Below are positions 1 through 10,800 of a DNA stretch of 64,000 bases, in pieces. Numbering within the stretch: the first letter of the stretch is position 1; each line of letters begins with the position of its first letter. Below the pieces are notes generated by a model. The model did not search any database and had not been told where the DNA came from. It saw nothing but the letters and a program-made list of their open reading frames with translations. Origin of the DNA: Adenanthera pavonina (taxonomy: Eukaryota; Streptophyta; Magnoliopsida; Fabales; Fabaceae). The stretch covers positions 38,754,501-38,818,500 of the forward strand of contig JAIVEN010000008.1 of NCBI GenBank assembly GCA_026686845.1, in the 5' to 3' direction. A program made the position numbers and the translations under genes.

Positions 1-65
1 ATCATCATTAGTATCTCTTAACCTTGTTCTTGATATCTATTAATAAAATATTTTATTCTAATAGC

Positions 66-115
66 TATAGTTGGTCCAGTGGAAGGGAAGTAAGGTGAAG
101 GGTTTGAATCTTGAC
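66..115 (+). repeat. tRNA-derived SINE-like head (A and B box)
   Basis: ttggtccagtgg (71-82) resembles an RNA polymerase III A box and gggtttgaatcttg (100-113) a B box, about 30 bases apart as in tRNA-derived SINEs. Degraded versions sit at the same place upstream of A1 (about 7065-7115) and A2 (about 46820-46865), so the insertion predates the split of these copies. The 3' end and target-site duplication are not clear. Confidence 0.35.
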
Positions 116-1365
116 AATGAAAAAAATTGGGAAAAATACCTCTAATAAGATATGATAATACTCGAATATAATTTACTTATATCATATATTAGATAGTTAT
201 ATTAAAAAATATTATATTCTTACGGTAGCTTAAGTCATAATTAATGCTGTTGAGAACTTAAATACCGATTCGACAAATTTGAGTGAGTCTCAGTTTTCTA
301 TTGCAGTTTGCAGGAATTGCGTTGCGCCACCATATCTCGCTCGGGATAAATGACAGAAAATTGTTTTTTCTACGTATAAAAAATACGCAGTATTCATTCT
401 ATTATTCCTTATTTAATTTTATTATTATTAAACAAAACTTCAGTTTTTTTTTTGGGAGATCAATACAAAGTTTCAGCACTGAGAGACAAGATCACGACAT
501 GTCCAGATCTGCTTTTACTTATGTAAACACGTAGAAGGAAGAAATATGTGGGTTAATGTTTCCATTATGAGAGATAAATTTACTGATGTATACATTAATT
601 TAGGAGTATATTAGGAAAACCTTTTCATGTAAGTTGGGATATATTTAGGAGAATTAATTATTTTTAACTACCATTCTTGATTTGTGTGAATTAGTTATCC
701 GTTTCTTACATTTGAAACTGGAGAGAGTATAAATCAATTTGTAAAGTAATTCGAGCATTTAAATTTTTCCCCAAATAACCTTTGTTTGTTTGCATGTAAT
801 TAAATGGATTAGAAATAGTTACCGTATTAATTAAGGGCAATTTACAAAAATAGAGATAATTTTTTACAAATTTAATAACAAAACTTACTTTTAACTAATT
901 TTTTTTATTAATCTACATGAAATACTTCCTCCATTCTCAAATACTCCTATTAAAAAAAACTACTTTAAATATACCAATAAAATTATTTAAGCTCATTTAA
1001 TTTGTAGTGAAAGATAATTTTCTTCTTCTTCTAAAATTTACTTTCAATTAATGATATTTTTTTTACACTAAATTAATTAATATTCATTAAAACTATAATA
1101 GTTGTGAAGTATTTTTGGAATACCAAATTTATTATTATAAAAATTTACATTTTTTTATATTTTAGACTAAATATTTTTTTCAAAATTTTCTAATATTTGA
1201 AATCGAAGGTGGTTGTAGAAAGTTACTAAGAGAATCCATCTGATCAAATATCCAGTCTTAAAAACTAGCTTCGCGCATCTTCAAAGAAAGGTGGCTGCTT
1301 TTTTGCTGTGAAGGTATCATACAACTCAACCTCTGAAAATGGACACTTGTGCCTCCTCACTGGGT

Positions 1366-1391
1366 ATACTATACTATACTATACTATACTT
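1366..1391 (+). repeat. ACTAT microsatellite at the exon 1 splice donor
   Basis: About five ACTAT units directly follow the exon 1 donor of L0. The matching places in A1 (7933 on) and A2 (47703 on) have only about two imperfect units, so the array expanded in this copy. Confidence 0.8.
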
Positions 1392-1631
1392 ATCATCATT
1401 CATCGCATCCCTTTTTCCCATATTTCTCCTTACTCTCCATCTCATTTTGTGTTTAAACTATGAATTCCAATCTTTCCAAGTTGAAGATACTAAGAAGTTG
1501 GTAAAGTTAAACGCAAAATACTGATACCATATATCAAGAAGATCAGTGAACATAAGATATTCGATTGTGCTTTCTGTTTAACTTCATCGATCATTCTCAA
1601 CTTGGATCCGAATCAATATATAACCATTAAT

Positions 1632-1647
1632 ACACACACACACACAC
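1632..1647 (+). repeat. AC dinucleotide microsatellite
   Basis: Eight AC units in a row, in the intron 1 remnant of the orphan copy. The run is absent from the A1 and A2 copies of this intron. Confidence 0.85.
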
Positions 1648-1832
1648 GTATGTATGTAGGATCTGTTTCGGTGCCAATTCCTTCCTACTTTGTTTTTTGG
1701 GTTTATTGTTCTCTCTAGTTCTTTCAATCTAGGATGCTGGTTTCTTTAGAGTTTTAGGATAAGATCTTATGCGCTGAGACTCAGTTAAAAGATTGGAAGA
1801 GCTTTCAACTTTAACTTATTCAGTGGATTATT

Positions 1833-2694
1833 ACATATGAGTTTGTTTAGTATGATATTAGAGCATGAAAAAATAAATTTATTTTTTATATTTAATTAAA
1901 TATAAGTAAATGGGAAAAGATTGAAATGCCCCTAGATTGAAAAAAATGACCCTCCTTTGTTCTTCTCTTCTTCCCACTTCGTCACTCCTTTTGCTAGTCA
2001 CTATCATTGTGACTTACTGCCGACGGCCTATCCTTCCTTCAACCACCTCAATCTCTTCTCTCAATAGTAGCAAGCAGTAAAAACAAAAGAAAAACCAAAT
2101 AGGGAAACCTAGATCTGTGTTTGAACCTAGACCTGAGTTTGATGGCGTGCGGGTGAAGAACAACGATGATGGAAGCCACGATACTGAGCGTTTGAATGGT
2201 GATGATGAATGGTGAGTTTGAAGGTTGTGGAAGATTGTTCAACGACGGACTTGTTTGGAAGGTCGTGGACGAGTTTGAATGTTGACAAGAAGAGTGATTG
2301 ATTTGGAAGATGAAGGTCTTATGATGGACAAATGAATGGCAGAACCGTGGATGAATGGCAATGGAGAACAAACGGTGATGATGGATGGTGGTGAGGGTCC
2401 GACAAAGGAGAAGGTTGAGGCGGGGGAAGAAGTGGGAGTCCAATGAGGGAGAAGGATGAGGTGGGGGAAGAAGTGGGCAAGAAGGGCAATATTGTCTTTT
2501 GTATCTTCTTTAAAGTAGTGTGATGGCCTTCACTTAGTAAAATGGATGTGATCCTTATCACATTAATTTTGGTGATCAGTTTCGCTCATGTAATTAGGAT
2601 CACATGTAAAAATGTCCAACCAAACGCATCAAGTTAGATGATGTGAAGTGGATCACTTCACATGAAAGGGGCCTGTAAACGAACCAAATGTGTC
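1833..2694. mobile_element. Insertion of about 860 bp in L0 intron 1, MITE-like
   Basis: L0 matches A1 up to about 1832 and resumes at about 2695 (tactttcccatgaacatgc). The bases between have no counterpart in A1 or A2 apart from a short replaced stretch. The two ends are weakly inverted: agtttgttta at 1840 and taaacgaacc near 2677. This suggests a non-autonomous DNA transposon. An inner inverted pair (gtgatcctta and taggatcaca) lies at about 2549-2606. I could not define a clean target-site duplication, so the class is open. Open frames here on the minus strand look like chance frames. Confidence 0.45.
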
Positions 2695-3046
2695 CTTACT
2701 TTCCCATGAACATGCAAAAGATTAATGATTCCATTTTAAAAGATGTTTCTTTTTTCAAATAATTCTGCTTTACATAAAATGTTTAACTAATCTCAAGTCG
2801 TGTGTTGCACGACATTTACAAAGTGTTTAAAGTTTGTATGCTATTCCAAAAAAGGAATTAATAATAATTTGAAGCTATTCTTGATATTTCTGTGATTGTA
2901 TATGTATGTAGATTTCACGTGGAGGCATTAAGTTCAATTAAGTGCTTTCAAAAATATTATATATTCTTATGTTCTCTCTCTTTTTTTTTATTTGCAAATG
3001 TTAAAAAAAATGTATTACATGTTATCTGGTTAGAGACAATAGTTAG

Positions 3047-4745
3047 TGTTAGTTCAGTTGGCTTCCAAAGATGGGGTGAATTGGGAAGTTTGGATTTTTC
3101 TATAAAAATGAAATATAGTGGTGATAATAAAAGGTTACTGAAAAGCAGAGTATAAGAAATAAAGAGCAATAGTAAAGTAAATGAGAAGAGGGTACATTGA
3201 TTTATCCTGATTCAGTCCATTCTACTTGACCTATGTCCAGTCTCCAAGCTTTTACTTGAGATTTCTCCACTATCCTTTGCAAGATTTGAATGGGTTCTTA
3301 TAAAAACCTCAGTACAACTTAACTCGGACCTTGAGCTGAACAAGACTATCTCACTCTTCTCACTTAAGAGTAAGAATAACTCTCTTAGTGTATTCTCATA
3401 CTAAGCACTATCTACAAGTGTGTAGGAATATACAAATCACAGTATGAAAACTCTCTCCCAAAAAAGTAGATATGAAAGTTTAAGTACAATAAATGAGCTA
3501 AACAGAGGGTAGGTAAGTTTTGAATGAATCAGAAATCAAATCGGCGGAGTTTTGCATTTTATATGTTTTTTCTCGTTACCCAACAAATTAAATGAGGTCC
3601 TATTTATAGTTTTAAAATAAAACTATCCGTTGGAAACAAGAATTAGCCATTATTATCAGAAAAATAGCCGTTCACCTACCGCATTAAATGCATCTGACAG
3701 AGATTATGCAAATAATCTCTTTAGGTTATGCGAATAACAGGTCACCATTGCATCTTGTTTTTAAAGTAGAACTTTTGTGACGCGGATAATCTAGTTAGGT
3801 TATGCAGATATATCCCAGAATGACTAAGTTTTAGCTAAAAAATATATTTATGAAAACCTACTCAGTTATTCGGATATCGTTAAGTTTTTCTCAAACTGAG
3901 TTTTTATAAAATTTAGGTTGTCAGGATAACCTCCCAAGGTTATGTGGATAACCTATTTAGCTGAAGAAGGACCATGAGTTCTGTAACATAGATTATGCGG
4001 ATAATGTTCCTAGGTTATGTAGATAATCTCTTTATCTGAGGAAAGTCCAATGGCACTGAATCATAGGTTATGCGGATAACCTTCCTAAGTCATGCGAATA
4101 ACCTATTTAATCGAGGAAAATTCAAGTGCTCTGTCACACACTTTACGCGGATAATCTCCCTAGGTTATGCGAATAACGGACTGCACAGTGCAAGTGACCT
4201 CCACTGTTCACTCCCTTATGCGATAAGATAACCATCTTATCAGGATAACCTTTTGTACAGACCTGAGTACATGATGTACAATTATGTTATGCGGATAACC
4301 TCAACCCATTTTCATGAAATAGAAGGAGGGACATTTAGAAAAGCTTTGAGATTGAGAATTTATCCTGATAACCTTTACTAATTATGTGCATAAGGTAGCC
4401 CTTTTCATGAAAACAAGATGAGAACACTTAGAAATAATTTTAAAATTGAAACTTTATCCTCATAACTTTCAAGTATTATGTACATAAGGTAACTCTTTTC
4501 ATGAAATTTTTTTTGAAATCATGAACTAATAATTAATTATTGAAATATATATCTCATTTAATATTGGGTGAAGTAAAATTCAAAGCTTAACTACCTTCTT
4601 TTACAAATGGATTTCTAAAATATAAAAAAAAAATTTTCAACCTTCATGAAATTCTAACTTTATTCTTTATATAACTTGTATTCCTTTGATATTAGATTTC
4701 TAAGCTCAATATTGTTTAAAATCATCAAAACCATCTGAATTAACA
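3047..4745 (-). mobile_element. LTR of a retrotransposon (copia-like, 3' LTR, minus orientation)
   Basis: Read on the minus strand, the sequence starts TGTTAATTCAG at 4745 directly after a polypurine tract (aaaaaaggggag, about 4748-4760). It ends in CTGAACTAACA at 3047, giving near-perfect short terminal inverted repeats with TG...CA ends. Just inside the 3' end is cccaattcacccc, a stretch often seen at the ends of plant copia LTRs. The polypurine tract sits beside ttttgtcatcatcaaaa, also typical of that group. Length is 1699 bp. Only positions 3853-4745 recur at 43471-44363, so the segmental duplication breaks inside this LTR. Confidence 0.7.
3703..4308. repeat. Cluster of imperfect palindromes GGTTATNCGNATAACC in the LTR
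   Basis: About eleven variants of ggttatgcggataacc occur here: near 3703, 3724, 3797, 3933, 3990, 4013, 4065, 4089, 4143, 4163 and 4292. The 16-base core equals its own reverse complement except at two inner positions. Each copy carries GGATAA/TTATCC-type cores. A matching set is in the second LTR at about 43556-43920. Spacing is irregular (20-130 bp) and the intervening sequence differs, so this is neither a satellite nor a CRISPR array. Confidence 0.7.
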
Positions 4746-5082
4746 TTCTCCCCTTTTTTGATGATGACAAAACAACTTTAAAGGTTTCATTAGTGCTTGG
4801 GTTTGCATAAAACTCCCCCTCAATATATGCATAGATTTAATAAAGTCAAATAATTCAGTGCACATATTTTCAGAGGTAAAAATAAGGTGGAGTAAACCAT
4901 GAGTGAACAATGATCACACAAAGGTATTTATAGTATTATAGATTATCATTACAATATAGAGGGATTACATACACAATCAGCAACATAAAAACAACTGAAG
5001 AAAACATACAAGCGAACAAAAAAACAATGACAAGTCCAATTAAGTCTTTTTCTTTGATGGGGTGGTGGACTTTTTCTTTTTC

Positions 5083-5655
5083 TTAGTTTTCTTCTTCTTT
5101 TTTTTTTCTTTCTTTCTTCTCTTTTTCTTCCTTTTCTTTATCTTCTTTCTCCCCCTTTTTGTTATCAGCAAATGGAGGGAATTGAACTGCTTTAGCATCT
5201 ATCCGAGCTATGTCCTGATCAAGTTTAGTATTCCATTCCCTGATTCTTTGAAGTCTTTCATCTAGAGAAAGAGGGAATGTGGAAGAAGAAGCTGGAATTG
5301 AGGACATAGAGATAGGCTGGAGTGGCGCATCAGTAAAAGCAGGAGGAGCAGAAAGAAATATGGGGATAAAAGGAATTTCTGGCATCACAGGAGGAGATAA
5401 GACAATAGGATGAGGAGCAGGAGAGGGATTAGGAAAAGAGGAAATGGTTATTACTTCTTGCACAACTGCCTCAGCTAGGTAACTAATACCCTCAAAGGAA
5501 ATGGGATCAGGTGGAGGAGGAAAGAGAGCATTGATTTCTTATCTGCAGTGTTGGAGATAGATTTGGTGAATGAAGTTTCCTTCAAGTAAAAGAACTAAAG
5601 TTCTATCATGATCCTGGTTAGTTTTCACTATTTGATCAAATTCTGATAACTCTTA
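5083..5655 (-). pseudogene. Retroelement coding remnant ending in a Lys/Glu-rich tail
   Basis: On the minus strand one reading frame runs from about 5655 to 5083, broken by a TAA at 5538-5540. It has an acidic N-terminal part, a proline-rich stretch (PPPPDP and following), then SLDERLQRIREW and a long Lys/Glu-rich low-complexity tail likely to be a charged helix. It ends about 330 bp before the polypurine tract of the LTR, the position expected for the 3' end of an internal retroelement ORF. I see no protease, integrase or reverse transcriptase. The duplicated copy at 44825-45400 has the same TAA, so it was dead before duplication. The Phe-rich open frame on the other strand is its shadow. 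Confidence 0.5.
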
Positions 5656-5689
5656 AATTTTTACTATTTTTATTCCCTATACTTAGTGG

Positions 5690-6590
5690 TTTTGATAATT
5701 GATTTCGGCTAATTTTGGGTTTTTAAATGATTTTCATAATTTCAGCCAATTTTTGAATATATGAGAATTTTGGGATAATTTTTGGAAATTAAGTTTTAAT
5801 TTATTTTTTTTACTTTTATTTTTCAAATTATTCTAAAGAATTAATTATTACTATTTTATTCTATTTAATAATTTTTAATGTAATTATGAGTTATTAGTGC
5901 TTTAATTATAATTAAAAAATGGTTAAGAATTGACTCATATAAGGGTAAAATTGTCAAAAAACTTTAGAAATTTCTTCTTAATATTTTATTTCTTTTTTTT
6001 TTTTTTTAAAAAAATATAATTTTCCTCTAATTAAATTTAAACTTTATCTCATAATTAATCTAATTTTCTTAAACTAAAATTTAATCTGCATTTATTTAAC
6101 TGAGCACATAATCTATTTGTAATAATATTTTCTTGCAGGTCATGGTATATGGAGATTAAAATTTTGAAGGGACATTTTGATCATCTAACATGAGAGACTT
6201 TATGGAAAATTTATTTTCTTAAGTTTCTTATTTTTAGTTATTTATTTATATCTAAATTTACTTTAATGATAAAAATCACACATTTCTTGCTTCAATTCCG
6301 TGCGGCAAACCCCTTGCCTTCTTTTCTTTCTTATGCTTCGAACCCTTCCATCCTGAAAGAAAAACAGACGCTGCCTCTTTTCTTCTTTCATCTTTTTCCT
6401 TTCGGTTTTCATTTTTTTTCTCCCTTACTTCCACCATTGTCATCCATTCCAAGCTAAACTCTTCCATTTCTAGCTTGTTTCATCTCATTTCTTCACCTTC
6501 TTTCCATAATTCACTATCATTTATTCCTTTCCCATCCATTTTTCTGCAGTAAAACTGACGGTAAACTCCCTCTCCCACACACAAAAATCT
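5690..6590. repeat. Dispersed AT-rich repeat inside the retroelement remnant
   Basis: This block has no gene. Its sequence (for example ggttaagaattgactcata at 5921 and the stretch after ttgcaggtcatgg at 6135) recurs in diverged form at about 26090-26590 and, in the duplicated block, at about 45430-46355. It lies between the retroelement coding remnant and the second LTR fragment, so it is either a nested insertion or internal sequence. Its class is unknown. Confidence 0.5.
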
Positions 6591-6599
6591 GTTGTATCA

Positions 6600-6805
6600 T
6601 CTCTTCATTAATCATTGAAATAGATATCTCATTTAATATTAGATAAAATAAAATTCAAAACTTAATTACCTTTTTTTACAAATAAATTCCTAAAATATAA
6701 TAAATAGGAAACTCCAACTTTATTCTTCATATAACTTGTGTTCCTTTGATATTAGATTTTCAAGCTCAGTATTATTTAGAATAATCAAAACCATTTTAAT
6801 TAACA
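6600..6805 (-). mobile_element. Fragment of the second (5') LTR of the same retroelement
   Basis: Positions 6600-6805 align to 4540-4745 of the LTR, including the terminal TGTTAATT on the minus strand, with clear divergence (for example caaaaccattttaattaaca against caaaaccatctgaattaaca). This is where the 5' LTR of a minus-strand element would begin. The element therefore spans 3047-6805 with most of its interior and most of one LTR lost. The 5-bp flanks, gttag (3042-3046) and gtagg (6806-6810), do not match as a target duplication. Confidence 0.55.
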
Positions 6806-7009
6806 GTAGGTGGGATGTCAAAGAATTTCTTTGATCTTTTTAATTTCTATCATTTTATTCCTTGAAAAAATTATTTGATGTGTAGAATAAAATAAATTTA
6901 TAATTTCAAAATATCTTTTGTAGATTTGAACAAGCTTGGCTAGTAAACATTATTATCTTTTAAACATTACGGATGACAAGTTGTTTTTCTTCATATTTTA
7001 TTTTGTATC

Positions 7010-7895
7010 GGTGGGAAGTCTTGATATCTATTAATAAAATATTATATTTTAATAACTGCAGTGTAGTTGGAGCAAGTGGAAGGGAAGTACCCTCAAGAGT
7101 TTAAATCTTATTAATAAAAAAAATTATGTTAAAAAAATACTTCTAATTAAATCTTATAATACTCAAATATAATTTAATTATATCATATAAAAAAATTATA
7201 TTTTCACATTAATGCTGCTGATGGATGAAAAAAAGGGGGAAATATATATGGAGACTAGTATAGTGAATTAATTATAAAGAAGAATTTTTACTGAAAAAAT
7301 GTTAAAACTTAGAATACTAAATAGTAAAATTGAGAGAATGAGAGATAACAAATCTTATTTTATAAATAATTTATTATCTTGGTCTTAAAATGTAATTTTC
7401 CCCAAAAAAAATTCAGATTGTCCGACCGATTCTCAGTTTTCTATTGCAGTTTGCAGGATTTGCGTTGCGCCACCATATCCTACTTGGTATAAATGATAGA
7501 AAATTGTTTTTCCTATGTAAAAAAGTACTCATTCTATTATTCTTGATTTTTCTTATCATTATTAAACAAAGCTCCAGCATTTTTTTTTGGATCAATACAA
7601 AGCTTCAGTACTGAAAGATCAAGACATGTCCAGATCTGCTGTTACTTATGTGTTGCTTACTTGAAAAAACTTAAAATTTTTTTTTTAATTACAAGGCATG
7701 GTCGATATATGTGGGGTTGTGATTAAAATTAATGGGTCATAGTGCAGTGGGAAGTGTAGTTCTTTTAAAGAAGTATTTATTTCCATCTAGTCAAATATCC
7801 GTAGTCTTCAAAGCTACCTTCCTACATGCATCTTCTTTAAAACCAAGTGGCTGCTGTTTTGCTGTGACGGTTCCATATCACCCCAGCCTCTGAAA
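7010..7895 (+). promoter_or_regulatory. Upstream region and 5' leader of gene A1
   Basis: This region is conserved between A1, A2 and the orphan L0 copy, and its last 120 bases also align with the leader of the B genes (about 15515-15637). The most conserved part is the roughly 50 bases before the start codon (gtggctgctgttttgctgtg, then cctctgaaaatgga), present in all five copies. A1 lacks about 33 bp near 7419 that A2 (47173-47205) and L0 (about 244-275) have. I cannot name a TATA box or a regulator site with confidence. Confidence 0.5.
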
Positions 7896-10800
7896 ATGGA
7901 CTCGAAAATGGACTCCTGTGCCTCCTCACTAGGTATACTTTACTATACTTATCATCATTCATCGCATCCCTTTTTCCCATATTTCTCCTTACTCTCCATC
8001 TCATTTAGTGTTTAGACTCTGAATTCCAATCTTTCCAAGTTGAAGATACTAAGAAGTTGGTAAAGTTAAACGCAAAATACTGATACCATATATCAAGAAG
8101 ATCAGTGAACATATGATATTCGATTGTGCTTTCTATTTAACTTCATCATTCTCAACTTGGATCCGAATCAATGGAGACCTTAACTTTGTTTTCTGGGTTA
8201 TTTTTCTCTCTAGTTCTTTCTGTCTAGGATGCTAGTTTCTTTAGGGTTCTAGGATAGATCTTCTGCCGAGATTCAGCTAAAAGATTAGAAGAGTTTTCAA
8301 CTTTAACTTATTCAATGGATTACTATATTGCATTCAATCCAATGGGCCCCTTGGTCTTGTCTGAGTTTTATCATTCCCAAAAAGATTCGTACTTTCCCAT
8401 GAACATGCAAAAGATTCAATCTTTAAAAGACGATTTTTTTTTAGAAAAATAACTTCTGCATTACGTGAAATTCTTGATTTCTTGCTTCACACGTATATTT
8501 ATTGGTTTCACATAGACAAAAGCCTGCAGACAGTTAATTCATGATCAGAAGATAATATTTTTTTTCCCTAAAAATCTTTGAATTGGTTGTTTATTCATGA
8601 TCAATTTGGCAAGTGCATTAGGTTTGATCTGTCCATATAATTAAAGCTCACATGCAAATCAGAGTTGAACAGTGTGCATGCAAATAAGATTTTATTCATT
8701 AATCCTTTTTGTTTTTTTTTCTAAGTGCCGTAATAGCATATATAGACCGGAATTTATTTTCACCGTGTGAGAATTTCTTCAGTTGTGTTGATTGGTTCTT
8801 GCTTCTTGTGGCACTATAAAGTTAACCAAGGACATCCTCTTGTTTGGAAGGTGTTTGTTATAATGATTTGCTAATGATTAGCTTCTTCTTGTGAAACTTT
8901 CTGCTGTCACTCTAATTTGTTTTCTTTTTCTGATATTTTGCTCATGTAAATCTTAAAGTTCAAATATTTTATAAGGTAATTGAAGTTGTTGTCGACCAAA
9001 AAGCAATTAAATTTTATATAAAGCAAGAAGGCAAGTGTACTTTGTGTCTGTTCTCTGCAACTTTCGCAACAAGAACGAACAGAAACACAATGAGCATAGA
9101 TTGTTTTACTTTTACCGCATATGCAGGGGGCATCTCAGAGATTTGCTTCAGAGATTTTAACCTTACCTCAATTTGCAAACAAAGGATAGCAATAGACCTT
9201 GTGAATCTGCCGTTCCTGTCAGTTTTCTATTTATCGTTGCTCATCACTTGGGTAAGAAAGATTCCTGCAAGTAATAGTTTTGGAAAGAGATGGGTTTCCA
9301 CAACAACCTCAGTGTGTTGTGCTCTTATTGGCATAGCTTATTTCAGTATGGGTTTGCGTAATTCCATTGCCAAAACCAGTGACTTCAATAGGCTGAACTG
9401 GTTGGTTTACATCATCAGAGGACTAGTTTGGATTTCATTACCAGTTTCCTTGCTTGTTCAGAAACCAAAATGGATGAAAGTTTTGAACTCTATTTGGTGG
9501 GTTTCTTTATTTACTTTGGTTTCTGCTCTTAATATAGAAAGTCTGTTCAAAGGGCAAGAACTTCAAATTTTCTATGTGGTACAATGGCCTGTACACCTTC
9601 TACTTGTCTTATGAATCTTCCAAAACCTCGGTTACTGTGTCTCACAATGCATCCCACAAGAAACCAATTTAACAGAGCCTCTTTTGGGTCCAAGGGAAGA
9701 AAATGATAGAACAGAACTAGACCGTGCTGCATTTTTTAGCAAACTGAGTTTCTCTTGGATTAATCCTTTACTCAGTTTGGGTTACTCAAAGCCTCTAACT
9801 CTTGAAGACATCCCTTCTCTTGCTTCTGAAGACGAATCTCACATAGCTTACAAAAATTTTGCTCATGCATGGGAGATTTTGAGGGAGGGGAACTACAACA
9901 GTACCAAAAACTTGGCGCTCTGGTCCATTGCCAGAATTTACTTGAAAGAGAACTTCCTGATAGCAATTTATGAATTTCTCAGAATAATTTCTCTGGTACT
10001 TTCTCCTTTGCTACTCTATGCTTTTGTAAAATACACAAATCACCCTAAGAAAGGCATGAACGAAGGCCTTTGTTTGTTGGGGTATCTTATTGTCACCAAG
10101 CTGGTTGAGTCTTTCTCCCAAAGGCATTGGTTCTTTAATGCAAGGAGATCAGGATTGAAGATGAGATCGGCTCTAATGGTTGCTGTCTATAAAAAGCTAC
10201 TGAAGCTTTCAAGTTTAGCGAAGAGAATGCACTCAACTGGGGAGATCGTGAACTACATTGCAGTTGATGCTTATAGAATGGATGATTTTCCATGGTGGTT
10301 TCATGCGACATGGACAAGCTCATTGCAACTTCTTCTTGGTATTGGGGTTCTTTTTGGTGTTGTGGGTATCGGTGCACTTCCTAGCTTAGTCCCTCTTCTT
10401 ATATGTGGCCTTCTCAATGTACCATTTGCAAAAATCCTACAAAAGTGTCAAAAAGCATTTATGGTTGCACAAGATGAACGTTTGAGATCAACTTCAGAAA
10501 TTCTTATTAGTATGAAAATCATGAAGTTACAATCTTGGGAGGATAAATTCAAGAGCTTAGTTGAATACCTTCGCAGTAAAGAGGTCAATTGTTTGACTGA
10601 TGCACAGATCATGAAAGCTCATGGGACATTTATGTATTGTATGTCTCCTACCATCATTTCATTAGTTATTTTCATCGGAGTTGCCATTTTTTGAAGTGCC
10701 CCATTGAATGCTGAGACAATCTTCACAGTTCTTGCAACCCTGAGGATTTTGGGAGAACCTGTTAGAGTGATCCCAAAGGCTCTTTCCATTATGATCCAAG

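Larger units (their letters stand above)
1..2790 (+). pseudogene. Orphan promoter and exon 1 of an ABCC8-like gene (copy L0)
   Basis: This stretch aligns, with gaps, to the region upstream of and inside intron 1 of gene A1 (about 7010-8480) and A2 (about 46770-48250). Shared blocks include the leader ending in ctctgaaaatgga just before the start codon, exon 1 at 1339-1363 (MDTCASSLG) with donor gtatac at 1364, the intron 1 sequence to about 1832, and again 2695-2790. No exon 2 or later ABCC exon follows. Homology stops and an LTR begins at 3047. It is therefore the broken 5' end of a third member of the array. Some of the lost part may lie outside the window or have been deleted when the retroelement landed. 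Whether the promoter still drives transcription cannot be told from sequence. Confidence 0.75.

Noticed and set aside
283..534. 83-codon open frame on the plus strand
   Set aside because: It lies in the upstream region shared with A1 and A2, where the frame is not kept. No family match.
2048..2561. Two overlapping minus-strand open frames rich in His, Ser and Leu
   Set aside because: They sit wholly inside the 860-bp insertion, have low-complexity composition and no recognisable domain.
3700..4310. Regularly recurring short palindromes suggesting a CRISPR array
   Set aside because: Spacing is irregular, the repeats vary, there are no cas genes, and the setting is a plant LTR.
5062..5265. 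Phe-rich open frame on the plus strand (and its copy at 44804)
   Set aside because: It is the complement of the Lys/Glu-rich retroelement tail.
6266..6467. Open frames of 63 codons on both strands (and copies at 46024-46225)
   Set aside because: They lie in a pyrimidine-rich dispersed repeat. Both strands are open only because of composition.
9042..9126. ATG at 9042 as the start of gene A1
   Set aside because: This segment is the end of intron 1. Splicing exon 1 (7896-7932) to 9127 keeps frame and gives the family-like N-terminus.
9612..9614. Selenocysteine or programmed readthrough at the TGA codons of A1
   Set aside because: Flowering plants lack selenoprotein synthesis. The stops are scattered and mostly private to one copy, which fits decay.
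10692..10694. An intron that would remove the shared TGA in A1/A2
   Set aside because: No GT-AG pair around it fits, and B2 reads straight through the same exon without an intron.
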